Positions 51,792 to 61,103 of a stretch of 64,000 bases of DNA are shown here, piece after piece (within the stretch, counting starts at the first letter, position 1; every line of letters begins with the position of its first letter). The notes under the pieces were generated by a model, which saw only the letters and a program-made list of their open reading frames with translations, was not told where the DNA came from and made no database searches. Source of the stretch: Sphingomonadaceae bacterium (lineage in GTDB: Bacteria > Pseudomonadota > Alphaproteobacteria > Sphingomonadales > Sphingomonadaceae); NCBI GenBank assembly GCA_029268145.1, contig JAJUHA010000001.1:62001-126000 (forward strand), read 5' to 3'. The translations under genes were made by a program, and so were the position numbers.

Positions 51792-54464
51792 TCAGTCGAG
51801 GTTGGGCCGCAGCCACTGGCGGGCCTGGTCGAGGCTCACCCCGCGGCGCACCGCATAGTCGGCCAGCTGGTCCTCGCCGACGCGGGCGACGCCGAAGTAG
51901 CGGGCGCGCGGATGGGCGAAGTAGAAGCCCGAGACGGCCGCCGTCGGCAGCATGGCGAAGCTTTCGGTCAGCGTGATCCCGGTGGCGGCAGGCGCATCGA
52001 GCAGGTCGAAGAGGAGGGGCTTCAGGCTGTGGTCCGGACAGGCAGGGTAGCCGGGCGCCGGCCGGATGCCCTGATACTGCTCGCGGATGAGCGCCGCATA
52101 ATCCGGCTCGGCCTTCGGCTCATAGCCCCACAGCGTGGTGCGCAGGTGGAAGTGGAGCGCTTCGGCGAAGGCTTCGGCGAAGCGGTCGGCCAGCGCCTTC
52201 AGGAGGATGTCGGAATAGTCGTCGTGGGCGGCACGGAACTCCGCCAGCCGGGCCTCGATGCCATGGCCGGCGGTGACGGCGAAGCCGCCGATCCAGTCGG
52301 CGTCGGGCGAGACCAGGTCGGCGAGGCAGTCATTGGCCCGCCCTTCGCGCTTCTTCACCTGCTGGCGGAGGAAGGGAAGCCGGGCGAGCGGCTCGGCGCG
52401 GGTCTCGTCGGCGAAGACGAGGATGTCGTCCCCGTCGCGCCGCGCCGGCCAGATCGCCGCCACGCCCTTGGCCGTCAGCCATTTCCCGGCGACGATGCGC
52501 GCCAGCATGGCTTGTGCGTCGCGCCAGAGGCTGCGTGCCGCCTCGCCGACGACGGGATCGTCGAGGATGGCGGGGAAGGTGCCGTGCAGCTCCCAGGCGC
52601 GGAAGAAGGGCGTCCAGTCGATGAAGGGGACGAGGGCGTCGAGCGGCCAGTCCTCCCAGACCCAGCGGCCGGTCGCCCGCGGGGGCACGGGCGGCTCGGC
52701 CGCAAAGTCGATGGCAAGCGCGTTGGCCCGGGCTTCCGCGAGCGTCGCAAGCTCCGACTGGCCGCCGCTGCGCTGCGCGCGGATCGCCGCATAATCGTTG
52801 GCGACTTCGGCGACATAGCGGTCCCGCAGCGTCTTGGAGACCAGCGTCGAGCAGACCCCGACGGCGCGCGAGGCATCGAGCACATGGATGACGGGGCCGG
52901 AATAGGCCGGCGCGATCCGGAGCGCGGTATGCACCTTCGAGGTGGTCGCCCCGCCGATGAGGAGCGGCATCGCCATGCCGGCGCGCTCCATTTCGGTTGC
53001 CACCGTCACCATCTCGTCGAGCGAGGGGGTGATGAGGCCGGAGAGGCCGATCATGTCGGCCTTCGTCTCGCGGGCAGTCTCGAGGATCTTCGTCCAGGGC
53101 ACCATGACGCCGAGATCGACCACCTCGAAGTTGTTGCACTGCAGGACGACGCCAACGATGTTCTTGCCAATGTCGTGCACGTCGCCCTTGACGGTGGCCA
53201 TCACGATCCGGGCCTTGGGCGCGGCCCCTTCCTCCTTCTCGGCCTCGATGTAGGGCACGAGATGGGCGACGGCCTTCTTCATCACCCGGGCCGACTTCAC
53301 CACCTGGGGCAGGAACATCCGGCCGGTCGCGAACAGGTCGCCGACGATGTTCATCCCGTCCATCAGCGGGCCCTCGATGACGTCGATGGGCCGGGCGGCG
53401 GCGCGGCGGGCCTCCTCGGTGTCGGCGACGATGTGGGCGTCGATGCCGTGGACGAGGGCATGGGCCAGCCGCTCGCCGACGGGCAGGGCGCGCCATTCGT
53501 CGGTCGCCTTCGCGGCCGCCCCGGCCCGGTTGCTGAAGCGGCCCGCAAGCGCGATCAGCCGCTCGGTCGCGTCGTCCCGGCGCATGAGGATCACATCCTC
53601 GCACGCCTCGCGCAGCTCCGGGTCGAGATTGTCGTAGACGTCGAGCTGGCCGGCGTTGACGATCGCCATGTCGAGCCCGGCGGGAATCGCATGGTAGAGG
53701 AAGACGCTGTGCATCGCCCGGCGGACGGTCTCGTTGCCGCGGAAGGCGAAGGAGAGGTTGGAAAGCCCGCCGGAGATGCGCGCGCCGGGGCAGCGGGCCT
53801 TGATGCGCGTGCAGGCCTCGATGAAGTCGAGCGCGTAGCGATCATGCTCGGGGATGCCGGTCGCCACCGCGAAGATGTTGGGGTCGAAGATGATGTCGTC
53901 GGCCGGGAAGCCGTCGGCGACGAGGAGGTCGTAGGCGCGGGCGCAGATCTCGACCTTCCGGTCGGCCGTGTCGGCCTGGCCGATCTCGTCGAAGGCCATG
54001 ACGACGACGGCCGCGCCGTAGCGGCGGCAGGCGCGCGCCTGTGAGAGAAACGGCCCCTCCCCTTCCTTCAGGCTGATCGAGTTCACGATCGCCTTGCCGG
54101 CGACGCACTTCAGGCCCGCCTCGATGACCGACCATCTGGACGAGTCGATCATCAGCGGCACGCGGGCGATGTCGGGCTCGGCGGCGAGCAGGCGCAGGAA
54201 GGTGACCATCGCCGCCTCGCTGTCGAGCAGGCCCTCGTCCATGTTGATGTCGAGGACCTGGGCGCCGTTCTCGACCTGCTCGCGCGCCACCTCGAGGGCT
54301 GCGGCATAGTCGCCGGCGGCGATGAGCTTGCGGAACCGGGCCGAGCCGGTGACGTTGGTGCGCTCGCCGATGTTGAGGAAGCGCGCGCCGGCGGCGGCGG
54401 ATTCCGGCGGGGCCGCTGGCGGGGGCGCGGGCGTGGCGCGGGGCGACGTGGCGGGCAGGGTCAT
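51792..54464 (-). CDS. metH: Methionine synthase, cobalamin-dependent, C-terminal part (MetH2)
   Basis: About 890 residues carrying the pterin, cobalamin and reactivation domains of MetH. The pterin-binding domain opens [17 protein letters not shown]. Next is the cap domain, then cobalamin-binding [12 protein letters not shown] with the DxHxxG lower-ligand His near residue 429, and a SAM-binding activation domain containing [19 protein letters not shown]. It lacks the homocysteine-binding barrel, which is on the gene immediately upstream. ATG 54464 overlaps that gene's stop (ATGA). Both halves together equal the about 1,200-residue one-piece MetH. Confidence 0.94.
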   Translation of the reverse strand: MTLPATSPRATPAPPPAAPPESAAAGARFLNIGERTNVTGSARFRKLIAAGDYAAALEVAREQVENGAQVLDINMDEGLLDSEAAMVTFLRLLAAEPDIARVPLMIDSSRWSVIEAGLKCVAGKAIVNSISLKEGEGPFLSQARACRRYGAAVVVMAFDEIGQADTADRKVEICARAYDLLVADGFPADDIIFDPNIFAVATGIPEHDRYALDFIEACTRIKARCPGARISGGLSNLSFAFRGNETVRRAMHSVFLYHAIPAGLDMAIVNAGQLDVYDNLDPELREACEDVILMRRDDATERLIALAGRFSNRAGAAAKATDEWRALPVGERLAHALVHGIDAHIVADTEEARRAAARPIDVIEGPLMDGMNIVGDLFATGRMFLPQVVKSARVMKKAVAHLVPYIEAEKEEGAAPKARIVMATVKGDVHDIGKNIVGVVLQCNNFEVVDLGVMVPWTKILETARETKADMIGLSGLITPSLDEMVTVATEMERAGMAMPLLIGGATTSKVHTALRIAPAYSGPVIHVLDASRAVGVCSTLVSKTLRDRYVAEVANDYAAIRAQRSGGQSELATLAEARANALAIDFAAEPPVPPRATGRWVWEDWPLDALVPFIDWTPFFRAWELHGTFPAILDDPVVGEAARSLWRDAQAMLARIVAGKWLTAKGVAAIWPARRDGDDILVFADETRAEPLARLPFLRQQVKKREGRANDCLADLVSPDADWIGGFAVTAGHGIEARLAEFRAAHDDYSDILLKALADRFAEAFAEALHFHLRTTLWGYEPKAEPDYAALIREQYQGIRPAPGYPACPDHSLKPLLFDLLDAPAATGITLTESFAMLPTAAVSGFYFAHPRARYFGVARVGEDQLADYAVRRGVSLDQARQWLRPNLD

Positions 54465-55522
54465 GCGAATGCGAAGGCCTCGAGACCGGAGAGACGAAGC
54501 GCGGGCGCCGGCTCGGGGATGCGGCGCGGCGGCAGGCCCGCGACGGCGTCGCGGATCGCGGCGATGTGGGCGGGCGTGGTGCCGCAGCAGCCGCCGATGA
54601 TGTTGGCAAGCCCCGCCTCGGCCCATTGCCGCACGAGGGCGGCGGTGGTGGCTGGGGCCTCGTCATAGCCGCCGAAGGCGTTGGGGAGGCCGGCATTGGG
54701 ATAGACGAGGAGCGGGGCCTCGGCGATGCGCGCCATGCTCGCGACATGCGGGCGCAGCTCGGTCGCCCCGAAGGAACAGTTGAGCCCGACGGCCAGCGGC
54801 CGGGCGTGGGCGAGCGAGACCCAGAAGGCCTCGACCGTCTGGCCCGAGAGGTTGCGGCCGGCAAGGTCGGTCAGCGTCATCGAGAGCAGCAGCGGCACGC
54901 GCGCGCCCCGCGCCCCCTCGGCCTCCATCGCCGCCATGGCCGCCGCCTTGGCGTTGAGCGTGTCGAACACGGTCTCGATCAGGATGAAGTCCACCCCGCC
55001 GTCGAGCAGCGCGTCGATCTGTTCGCGGTACACCGCCTTCACCCCGTCGAAGTCGACCTCGCGGAAGCCGGGATCCTCCACCCGCGGGGAGAGCGAGAGG
55101 GTCTTGTTGGTCGGGCCGAGCGCGCCGGCGACGAAGCGGCGCCGGCCGTCCCGTGCGGCGGCCTCGTCGGCGACGGTGCGGACGATCCGGGCCGCGGCGC
55201 GGTTGATCTCGCCGACCAGATGGGCCGTGCCATAGTCCGCCTGCGAGATGGCATTGGCGTTGAAGCTGTTGGTCGCGAGCAGGTCGGCCCCGGCTGCGGC
55301 GTAGGCGCGGGCGATGCCGAGGATGGCGTCGGGGCGGGTCAGGTTCAGGATGTCGTTGTTGCCCTTCTGGTCATGAGTGACGGCCAGCTCCCCGCGATAG
55401 TCCGCCTCGCCAAGGCCGAGCGCCTGGATGGCCGTGCCATAGGGTCCGTCCTTGACGAGGATGCGCTCGGCAAGCGCGGCGCGGAACGCGGATTCGGCGT
55501 CGCTCGGGGGGATCGCGGTCAT
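54461..55522 (-). CDS. metH: Homocysteine S-methyltransferase domain, methionine synthase N-terminal part (MetH1)
   Basis: About 353 residues, the Hcy-binding barrel of MetH as a separate protein. It begins with [21 protein letters not shown]. Zinc is bound by [14 protein letters not shown] and the [11 protein letters not shown] pair. It accepts the methyl group on homocysteine from methylcobalamin on MetH2. The split is common in sphingomonads. Start ATG 55522 overlaps metF (ATGA); its stop overlaps metH2. The operon order regulator-metF-metH1-metH2 puts the whole methyl cycle under one promoter. Confidence 0.93.
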   Translation of the reverse strand: MTAIPPSDAESAFRAALAERILVKDGPYGTAIQALGLGEADYRGELAVTHDQKGNNDILNLTRPDAILGIARAYAAAGADLLATNSFNANAISQADYGTAHLVGEINRAAARIVRTVADEAAARDGRRRFVAGALGPTNKTLSLSPRVEDPGFREVDFDGVKAVYREQIDALLDGGVDFILIETVFDTLNAKAAAMAAMEAEGARGARVPLLLSMTLTDLAGRNLSGQTVEAFWVSLAHARPLAVGLNCSFGATELRPHVASMARIAEAPLLVYPNAGLPNAFGGYDEAPATTAALVRQWAEAGLANIIGGCCGTTPAHIAAIRDAVAGLPPRRIPEPAPALRLSGLEAFAFA

Positions 55523-56430
55523 CGGGGTCGCTTTCCGAGAAGGTGGCAGATGGCGTAGCTGAGCCCGGCCCGGTTCAGCGTGTAGAAGTGGAAATGGCGG
55601 ACGCCCTCGGCGACGAGCCGGCGGACCTGTTCGGCCGCGACCGTCGCGGCGACGAGCGCGCGGGCCTCGGGCCGGTCATCGAGACCCTCGAACAGCTCGG
55701 GAAGCCATTGCGGAATGCGCGTCCCCGTCATCTCGGCCATGCGCACCGTCGCGGCGAAGTTGCTGACGGGCAGGATGCCGGGCACGATCTCGCCGGCAAT
55801 GCCCGCGGCCGCGGCCCGGTCGCGGAAGCGCAGGAAGGTCTCGGGCTCGAAGAAGAACTGGGTGATGGCCCGCGTCGCCCCGGAGTCGAACTTGCGCTTC
55901 AGATGGGCGAGATCGGCCTCGGGGCTGGCCGCCTCGGGGTGGGTTTCCGGATAGGCGCCGACGGACAGCTCGAACGGGGCGACGCGCGCGAGCCCGGCCA
56001 CCAGCTCGGCGGCATCATTGTAGCCATCGGCGCGCGGAACGAAGCGCGGCTTGCCGCCATCGGGCGCGGGCGGCGGATCCCCCCGGAGCGCGACGATGTG
56101 GCGGACCCCCTCGTCCCAGTAGCGCCGGGCGATGGCGTCAATCTCGTCCCGGCTGGCGTTGACGCAGGTGAGATGGGCCGCCACCGGAACCTTCGTCTCG
56201 GCCTGGATCCGGGCGACGGTGGCGTGGGTGCGCTCGCGCGTCGAACCGCCGGCGCCATAGGTCACCGAGACGAACCGGGGAGCAAGCGGCGCAAGCTCGG
56301 CAACCGAGGCCCAGAGCGTCTCGGCCATCGCCGGCGTCTTGGGCGGAAAGAATTCGAAGCTGATGTCGATCGCGTCGGCCGGAAGGTCGAGCCGGCCGGG
56401 CGCGCGCGCGTGCGGGAAGGGCATGGTCAT
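55519..56430 (-). CDS. metF: Methylenetetrahydrofolate reductase
   Basis: FAD TIM-barrel protein of 303 residues that makes 5-methyl-THF for MetH. Hallmarks are ISFEFFPPKTPAMAETLW, RFVSVTYGAGGSTRERTHA, AHLTCVNASRDEIDAI, HIVALRGDPP and ITQFFFEPETFLRF, with a C-terminal HFHFYTLNRAGLSYAI. ATG 56430 overlaps the regulator's stop (ATGA). Transcription is presumably shared with the upstream ArsR-methyltransferase and set by the palindrome at 57359-57380. Confidence 0.95.
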   Translation of the reverse strand: MTMPFPHARAPGRLDLPADAIDISFEFFPPKTPAMAETLWASVAELAPLAPRFVSVTYGAGGSTRERTHATVARIQAETKVPVAAHLTCVNASRDEIDAIARRYWDEGVRHIVALRGDPPPAPDGGKPRFVPRADGYNDAAELVAGLARVAPFELSVGAYPETHPEAASPEADLAHLKRKFDSGATRAITQFFFEPETFLRFRDRAAAAGIAGEIVPGILPVSNFAATVRMAEMTGTRIPQWLPELFEGLDDRPEARALVAATVAAEQVRRLVAEGVRHFHFYTLNRAGLSYAICHLLGKRPR

Positions 56431-57350
56431 GGCTTCAGTCCCTGCCAGAGGAGAACGGCGAGCCGCGGGCCATCGACCTGGCGGATGTCCCCGACCGAAA
56501 GGCCCGCGGCCTCCATCTGCGCCGCAAGCGTCGCCCGCGCGAAGCCGAGGCGGGCATGGCGGTAGCGCGTCCGCAGCTCCTCCTCGGCGTGGGGCGCATA
56601 GTCGACGACGAGCAGCTGGCCGCCGGGGGCGACCACGCGCGCCGCCTCGCGGATTGCCGCGGCCGGATCCTCGCTGAAGTGCAGCACCTGGTGGATGACG
56701 ACCGTGTCGAACGCGGCTTCATCGAAGGGCAGGTCCGCCATGTCGGCCTGGCGGATCTCGACTCCGGAAAGGCCGGCGGCATCGAGCCGGGTGCGGGCGA
56801 TCCGGAGCATCTCGGGCGAGCGGTCGACACCGGTTGCCGCCCCGGCATCCGGGGCGAGCAGCTCGAGGATCCGCCCGGTGCCCGTGCCGATGTCGAGCAG
56901 CCGGCCAATGCCGTGCCCGCGCGCCATCCCGACGAGCAGGGCCTCCACCGCCTCGGCCGGAGCCTCGAGGTTGCGCATCAGGTCCCACTCGTCGGCATGG
57001 TCGGCGAACCAGCGGTCGAGCGCCCTCTGGCGGGCGGCGCGGACATCGGCGAGATGGGCCCGTTCGGGCGCGATCGGATCCGCGCCGTCGAGCGCCGAAT
57101 CGATCAGGGCATGCACGGCGTCCGCCTCCGGGGTGCGGGCGCGGCCGACGAAGGCATAGGCCCCCTCCTTCTGGCGGCGGACGAGCCCGGCCTCGGCGAG
57201 GATCCGGACATGGCGCGACACGCGCGGCTGGCTCTGGCGCAGCACTTCCGCGAGCTCGCCCATGGCGAGGTCCACATCGCGCACGAGGAGGAGGATCCGC
57301 AGGCGCGACGGATCGGAGAGGGCTGCGAACCGGGCGAGGAGACGCTCCAT
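56427..57350 (-). CDS. ArsR-family regulator fused to a SAM-dependent methyltransferase domain
   Basis: About 307 residues in two parts. Residues 1-95 form an ArsR-type winged HTH (ALSDPSRLRILLLVRD, LRQSQPRVSRHVRILAEAGLV) without an obvious metal-binding cysteine pair. The rest is a class I methyltransferase: LLDIGTGTGRILELLA (SAM loop), VVIHQVLHFSEDP and VVAPGGQLLVVDYAPH. It leads the metF-metH operon, so it probably senses SAM or SAH and represses methionine-cycle genes, like the SahR type. A perfect palindrome lies 9 bp before its start. Whether the methyltransferase part is active or only a sensor is open. Confidence 0.85.
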   Translation of the reverse strand: MERLLARFAALSDPSRLRILLLVRDVDLAMGELAEVLRQSQPRVSRHVRILAEAGLVRRQKEGAYAFVGRARTPEADAVHALIDSALDGADPIAPERAHLADVRAARQRALDRWFADHADEWDLMRNLEAPAEAVEALLVGMARGHGIGRLLDIGTGTGRILELLAPDAGAATGVDRSPEMLRIARTRLDAAGLSGVEIRQADMADLPFDEAAFDTVVIHQVLHFSEDPAAAIREAARVVAPGGQLLVVDYAPHAEEELRTRYRHARLGFARATLAAQMEAAGLSVGDIRQVDGPRLAVLLWQGLKP

Positions 57351-57358
57351 GGCGTGAG

Positions 57359-57380
57359 GACTTAAAGATTGCTTTAAGTC
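57359..57380. promoter_or_regulatory. Perfect palindrome, putative operator of the methionine-cycle operon
   Basis: GACTTAAAG-ATTG-CTTTAAGTC: two perfect 9-bp arms around a 4-bp centre, 9 bp upstream of the ArsR-methyltransferase start and 65 bp before the divergent mlaA start. It is strikingly AT-rich in a GC-rich genome. The size and location suit an autorepressing ArsR dimer. No similar long palindrome was noticed elsewhere in the window by eye. Confidence 0.75.
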
Positions 57381-57444
57381 CGGTCAATGGGCGCATTGGC
57401 GCGCGCCGCTTGAGCCGCGCCGGCAGCTTGCCTAGGGCTCGGGC

Positions 57445-58284
57445 GTGCGCTTCCGCCTCTGCCTCCTCCTCGCCCTTGTCCTCGGAGGCTGCGCCACGAC
57501 CGCCGAGGAGCGGTTTGCGCGCGGTGCAAGCCTCGAGCGGGCGAGCGAGGACCGGCTCGAGCCCATCAACCGCCGTGTCCACGCCTTCAACTCCGAGCTC
57601 GACCGGCTCGTCATCCGCCCGCCGGCGGCCGCCTATCGCGCGGCCGTGCCCTCGCCGATGCGGCGGGCCATCAACAGCTTCTACCGCCACCTCGGCGAGC
57701 CGCTCAACGGCCTCAACGCGCTGGCCCAGGGCAAGCCGCAGAGCGCGTTCCGGGCGCTCGACCGGTTCGCCATCAACATGGTGCTGGGGGGTGTCGGGAC
57801 CATCGACGAGGCGAGCCGGATGGGCTTCGACGAGCAGCCGCACGACCTTGGCCAGACGCTTGCGGTTTGGGGCATTCCGTCGGGGCCCTTCGTGATGCTG
57901 CCGCTCTTCGGTCCCTCGACGCTGCGGGACGGGATCGCCCTCCTCACCGAATTCGCCGTCGACCCGGTGGGCTATGGCTCCGGTGCCATCCTCAACAACA
58001 CCCAGTCGACCATGCAGATCCTGGTCCGCCTCGTCGACCAGCGGGCCGAGCTCATCGAGCGCGGCGAGCAGCTGCGCCGGGGCTCGGCCGACGACTATGC
58101 CACCATCCGCTCGGCCTGGCTCCAGCTGAGGCTTTCCGAGCTGTGGGATGGCAACCCGCCCCTCCTCGACGAGGAGTGGGACGAGGAGGAGGTGCCGCCT
58201 CAACCGGACGATGCATCCGAAAGCGCACCCGACGGCGCAACGGATGGCGCAGCGGACGGCGCTGCGGAGGATGCTTCGTCGTGA
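57445..58284 (+). CDS. mlaA: MlaA (VacJ) family lipoprotein
   Basis: About 279 residues. The lipoprotein signal is MRFRLCLLLALVLGGC with the lipidated Cys16. The MlaA core is present: LEPINRRVHAFNSELDRLV, FYRHLGEPLNGLNALAQGK, FAINMVLGGVGTIDEAS, HDLGQTLAVWGIPSGPFVMLPLFGPSTLRDG. The acidic C-terminal tail (after about 245) is low-complexity. It removes misplaced phospholipids from the outer leaflet with the MlaFEDB transporter, not seen here. GTG 57445 is the start. Its TGA overlaps the next small lipoprotein gene (GTGA). Confidence 0.92.
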   Translation: MRFRLCLLLALVLGGCATTAEERFARGASLERASEDRLEPINRRVHAFNSELDRLVIRPPAAAYRAAVPSPMRRAINSFYRHLGEPLNGLNALAQGKPQSAFRALDRFAINMVLGGVGTIDEASRMGFDEQPHDLGQTLAVWGIPSGPFVMLPLFGPSTLRDGIALLTEFAVDPVGYGSGAILNNTQSTMQILVRLVDQRAELIERGEQLRRGSADDYATIRSAWLQLRLSELWDGNPPLLDEEWDEEEVPPQPDDASESAPDGATDGAADGAAEDASS

Positions 58285-58457
58285 AGCGCCTGCTTCCCCT
58301 GCTGCTCCTCATGGCCTGCAGCGGCGATGGCGACCGGGCCGCAACGGCCACCGGCGACGACCGGCCAACGGTCAGACGCGCCATCGCCGATGTCGAGGCC
58401 GCGCGGGCGGACGCCGCCCGGCCGCCGCCGCAGGAGCCGCCCCCGCCCGCCCCCTAG
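58281..58457 (+). CDS. Very small lipoprotein, not listed as its own ORF
   Basis: About 58 residues read from GTG 58281, whose GTGA overlaps the mlaA stop. The N-terminus VKRLLPLLLLMACSGDGD shows a lipobox (LMAC, Cys13). The rest is Ala/Pro-rich with a short amphipathic stretch and a PPPQEPPPPAP tail. The track contains it only inside a longer out-of-frame read. It is coupled to mlaA but has no recognised domain. The CTAG at its end is shared with the convergent SDR stop. Confidence 0.6.
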   Translation: MKRLLPLLLLMACSGDGDRAATATGDDRPTVRRAIADVEAARADAARPPPQEPPPPAP

Positions 58458-59179
58458 CGCAGCATCAGCCCGCCGTCGATCGCGATCGACTGGCCGGTCA
58501 CATAGGGCGCGCGCGGGCTGGCCAGGAAGAGGACGCACTGCGCCACTTCCTCCGGCTCGCCCCAGCGCCGCTGCGGCACGGCGCGCAGCAGCCGCTTCTC
58601 ATAGTCCGGATCGGCCCGCTGCATCTCGGTCATGCGGGTGCGGATGAAGCCGGGCGCGACCATGTTGACCCGGATTCCGTCCGGCGCCCACTTGTCGGCC
58701 AGCGCGCGGGTGAGACCGAGGAGGCCCGCCTTCGAGGCCGTGTAGGCCGGCGTCTCGCGCAGGGCGAGGAAGCTCGACAGCGAGCCCATGTTGACGATGG
58801 CCCCGCCCCGCGCCCGAAGACCTTCATGGGCGGCGAGGCAGAGATCCATCACGCTGGCGAGATTGACCTCGAGCACCGCGCGGAAGCCCTCGGGCGTGTA
58901 CTCGTCGCGGCTGCCGGTGCCGGCATTGTTGACCAGCACGTCGAGAGGCCCGGTCGTCTCGATGAGCGCTGCTGCGACGCCGGGCCTCGAGAAATCCGCC
59001 TGGCGGTAGGAAAGCCCGGAGAGATCATCGGCATAGTCGGCGGCAGACGGGCGCGTGCCAGTGATCGTCACGTCCGCCCCCGCCGCCGCGAAGGCCCGCG
59101 CGCAGGCAAGGCCGATCCCCTGGCTGCCGCCCGTCACCAGCACCTTCCTGCCGCCGAACTCGGGCCAGCTGAACATCAT
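58454..59179 (-). CDS. Short-chain dehydrogenase/reductase
   Basis: About 241 residues. The cofactor loop is VLVTGGSQGIGLACARAF, with LDVLVNNAGTG, catalytic MGSLSSF and YTASK, and the C-terminal YVTGQSIAIDGGLMLR. ATG 59179 (or the adjacent ATG 59176) has GGGAGGAAGGG upstream; the track start adds 54 residues. It is monocistronic and divergent from the next lipoprotein gene. It probably acts on a hydroxyacid, sugar or hydroxyacyl-CoA; the substrate is not predicted. Confidence 0.9.
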   Translation of the reverse strand: MMFSWPEFGGRKVLVTGGSQGIGLACARAFAAAGADVTITGTRPSAADYADDLSGLSYRQADFSRPGVAAALIETTGPLDVLVNNAGTGSRDEYTPEGFRAVLEVNLASVMDLCLAAHEGLRARGGAIVNMGSLSSFLALRETPAYTASKAGLLGLTRALADKWAPDGIRVNMVAPGFIRTRMTEMQRADPDYEKRLLRAVPQRRWGEPEEVAQCVLFLASPRAPYVTGQSIAIDGGLMLR

Positions 59180-59291
59180 CCCTTCCTCCCTTCGCCACTT
59201 GCCGGCTTCTCGCGCTTGCGTCATGGGACGGGTAGAGGGGATGCAGCGCCGGGTGAGCGCTGGAAAGTGACAGGACCGGAGCGTGACGGAC

Positions 59292-59900
59292 ATGAGGTTC
59301 GACGGTTGCACCCCCCGGAAGCCGGCCCGCGCACCGGCCATCCACGCCGTGCTGATCGCCCTGCTCGCCGGGGCCTGCGATCCGGCAACGCCGGCCTCGG
59401 GCGGCGCGGAGGGGCCGAGCCGCGACGTGGTGGTCGCGGCCGCCGGCGAAGGCGGCGCGGCGCTCGGGAGGCATCTTCCGGCCCATGCGCCGGCCTATCC
59501 TGGCGCGCGGGTGGTGAGCCGCATCTCGGGGCTGGAGGGCGCGGGAGCCGGCACGGTGGTGGTGATGGAGGCCGATGCCCCCTTCGCCGATGTCGTGGCC
59601 TTTTACGACAGGGCCGCGACCAGGGCCGGAACCGAGCCCGCGATGCGCATCGACAAGGACGGCAAGGCCATCCGCATGTTCAAGGAAGGCCGCGCGACGG
59701 GGGGCGGCTCCATCCTCGTCATCGAGCATGGCGACGCGGACCGCGGGACGCGAATCGTGCTGACCTCGGGCGTGCCCAACCTCGGGATCGAGGTGCCGGG
59801 TCTGGCGGTTGCGGGCCGGCTCGGGCCGCCCCCGCCCGGAGAAGAGGGGGAGAGGGTCGCCGAGCGCAAGGCCCCGGCCTCGGACGTGCGGCTGCAATAA
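59292..59900 (+). CDS. Hypothetical lipoprotein upstream of the vWA gene
   Basis: About 202 residues. A hydrophobic segment AVLIALLAGAC gives a lipobox with Cys near residue 29. The mature part starts low-complexity, then has an ordered region, PAHAPAYPGARVVSRISGLEG and FADVVAFYDRAATRAG, with the look of a small alpha/beta domain of unknown family. ATG 59292 is chosen; the track uses GTG 59283. Its TAA shares one base with the ATG of the next gene (TAATG), so the two are coupled. Confidence 0.65.
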   Translation: MRFDGCTPRKPARAPAIHAVLIALLAGACDPATPASGGAEGPSRDVVVAAAGEGGAALGRHLPAHAPAYPGARVVSRISGLEGAGAGTVVVMEADAPFADVVAFYDRAATRAGTEPAMRIDKDGKAIRMFKEGRATGGGSILVIEHGDADRGTRIVLTSGVPNLGIEVPGLAVAGRLGPPPPGEEGERVAERKAPASDVRLQ

Positions 59901-61081
59901 TGTTCATCGCCTTCCTCGACGCGCTTCGGGCCGCGCGGATCCCCGCCTCGCTCAAGGAGCATCTCCTCCTCCTCGAGGCGCTGAAGAGCGGCGTCATCGA
60001 GATGCGGGTCGAGGAGTTCTACTATCTCGCCCGCAGCGTCTATGTGAAGGACGAGGGGCTGCTCGACCGCTTCGACCAGGTGTTCGCCAGGGTCTTCAAG
60101 GGCCTCGAGACCGTCATCGACACCGGGGTGGTCGAGATCCCCGAGGAGTGGCTGCGCAAGGTGGCGGAACTCCATCTCTCCGAGGAGGAGATGGCGAAGA
60201 TCCGCGCGCTCGGCTCCTGGGAAGAGATCATGGAGACGCTGAAGAAGCGGCTCGAGGAGCAGAAGGGCCGGCACCAGGGCGGCAGCAAGTGGATCGGAAC
60301 GGGGGGCACCTCGCCCTATGGCGCCCATGGCTACAACCCGGAGGGCGTGCGCATCGGCCAGGACGAGAACCGCAACGCCCGCGCGGTCAAGGTGTGGGAC
60401 CGGCGCGAGTTCAGGAACCTCGACTCGACCGTCGAGCTTGGCACGCGGAACATCAAGGTGGCGCTCCGCCGCCTCCGGAAGTTCGCCCGCGAGGGGGCGG
60501 CGGAAGAGCTCGACCTCGACGCGACCATCCGCGGCACGGCCAAGCAGGGCTGGCTCGACATCGTGATGCGCCCCGAGCGGCACAATGCGGTCAAGCTGCT
60601 GCTCTTCCTCGATGTCGGCGGCTCGATGGACCCGCACGTCAAGCTGTGCGAGGAGCTGTTCTCGGCCGCTCGCTCCGAGTTCAAGCATCTGGAATATTTC
60701 TACTTCCACAACTGCCCCTACGAGGCGCTGTGGAAGGACAACCGGCGCCGCTGGTCGGAGCGCACGCCCACCTTCGAGGTGATGCACACCTACCCGCACG
60801 ACTACAAGCTGGTGTTCGTCGGCGATGCCTCGATGAGCCCGTACGAGATCAGCTATCCGGGGGGCTCGGTCGAGCACTGGAACGAGGAGGCCGGCCAGGT
60901 CTGGATGGAGCGGCTGACCAGCGTCTATCATTCCTCCGTCTGGCTGAACCCCATCCCCGAGCAGCACTGGGCCCATTCCCAGTCGATCCAGATGATGAAG
61001 GCGCTGATGGGCGACCGGATGTTCCCGCTGACGCTCGAAGGCCTCGACCGGGCGATGCGGGCGCTCTCGCGCACCCACTGA
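59900..61081 (+). CDS. vWA-domain protein (CoxE-like)
   Basis: About 393 residues. The N-terminal part is helical and charged (LKEHLLLLEALKSGV, EEFYYLARSVYVKDEGLL). The C-terminal half is a von Willebrand A domain with LLLFLDVGGSMDPH in place of the MIDAS DxSxS (the first Ser is Gly), then YFYFHNCPYEALWKDN and LVFVGDASMSPYEI. It belongs to the CoxE-like group that often works with a MoxR AAA+ ATPase in cofactor assembly; no MoxR gene lies in the window. It is coupled to the lipoprotein gene by TAATG. The function is unknown. Confidence 0.82.
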   Translation: MFIAFLDALRAARIPASLKEHLLLLEALKSGVIEMRVEEFYYLARSVYVKDEGLLDRFDQVFARVFKGLETVIDTGVVEIPEEWLRKVAELHLSEEEMAKIRALGSWEEIMETLKKRLEEQKGRHQGGSKWIGTGGTSPYGAHGYNPEGVRIGQDENRNARAVKVWDRREFRNLDSTVELGTRNIKVALRRLRKFAREGAAEELDLDATIRGTAKQGWLDIVMRPERHNAVKLLLFLDVGGSMDPHVKLCEELFSAARSEFKHLEYFYFHNCPYEALWKDNRRRWSERTPTFEVMHTYPHDYKLVFVGDASMSPYEISYPGGSVEHWNEEAGQVWMERLTSVYHSSVWLNPIPEQHWAHSQSIQMMKALMGDRMFPLTLEGLDRAMRALSRTH

Positions 61082-61103
61082 CGCTCGCGCAGGGAGGGCG
61101 CGG

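Noticed and set aside
51480-54044. 854-aa plus-strand ORF
   Set aside because: It starts inside the small exported protein gene in another frame and then runs antisense to metH.
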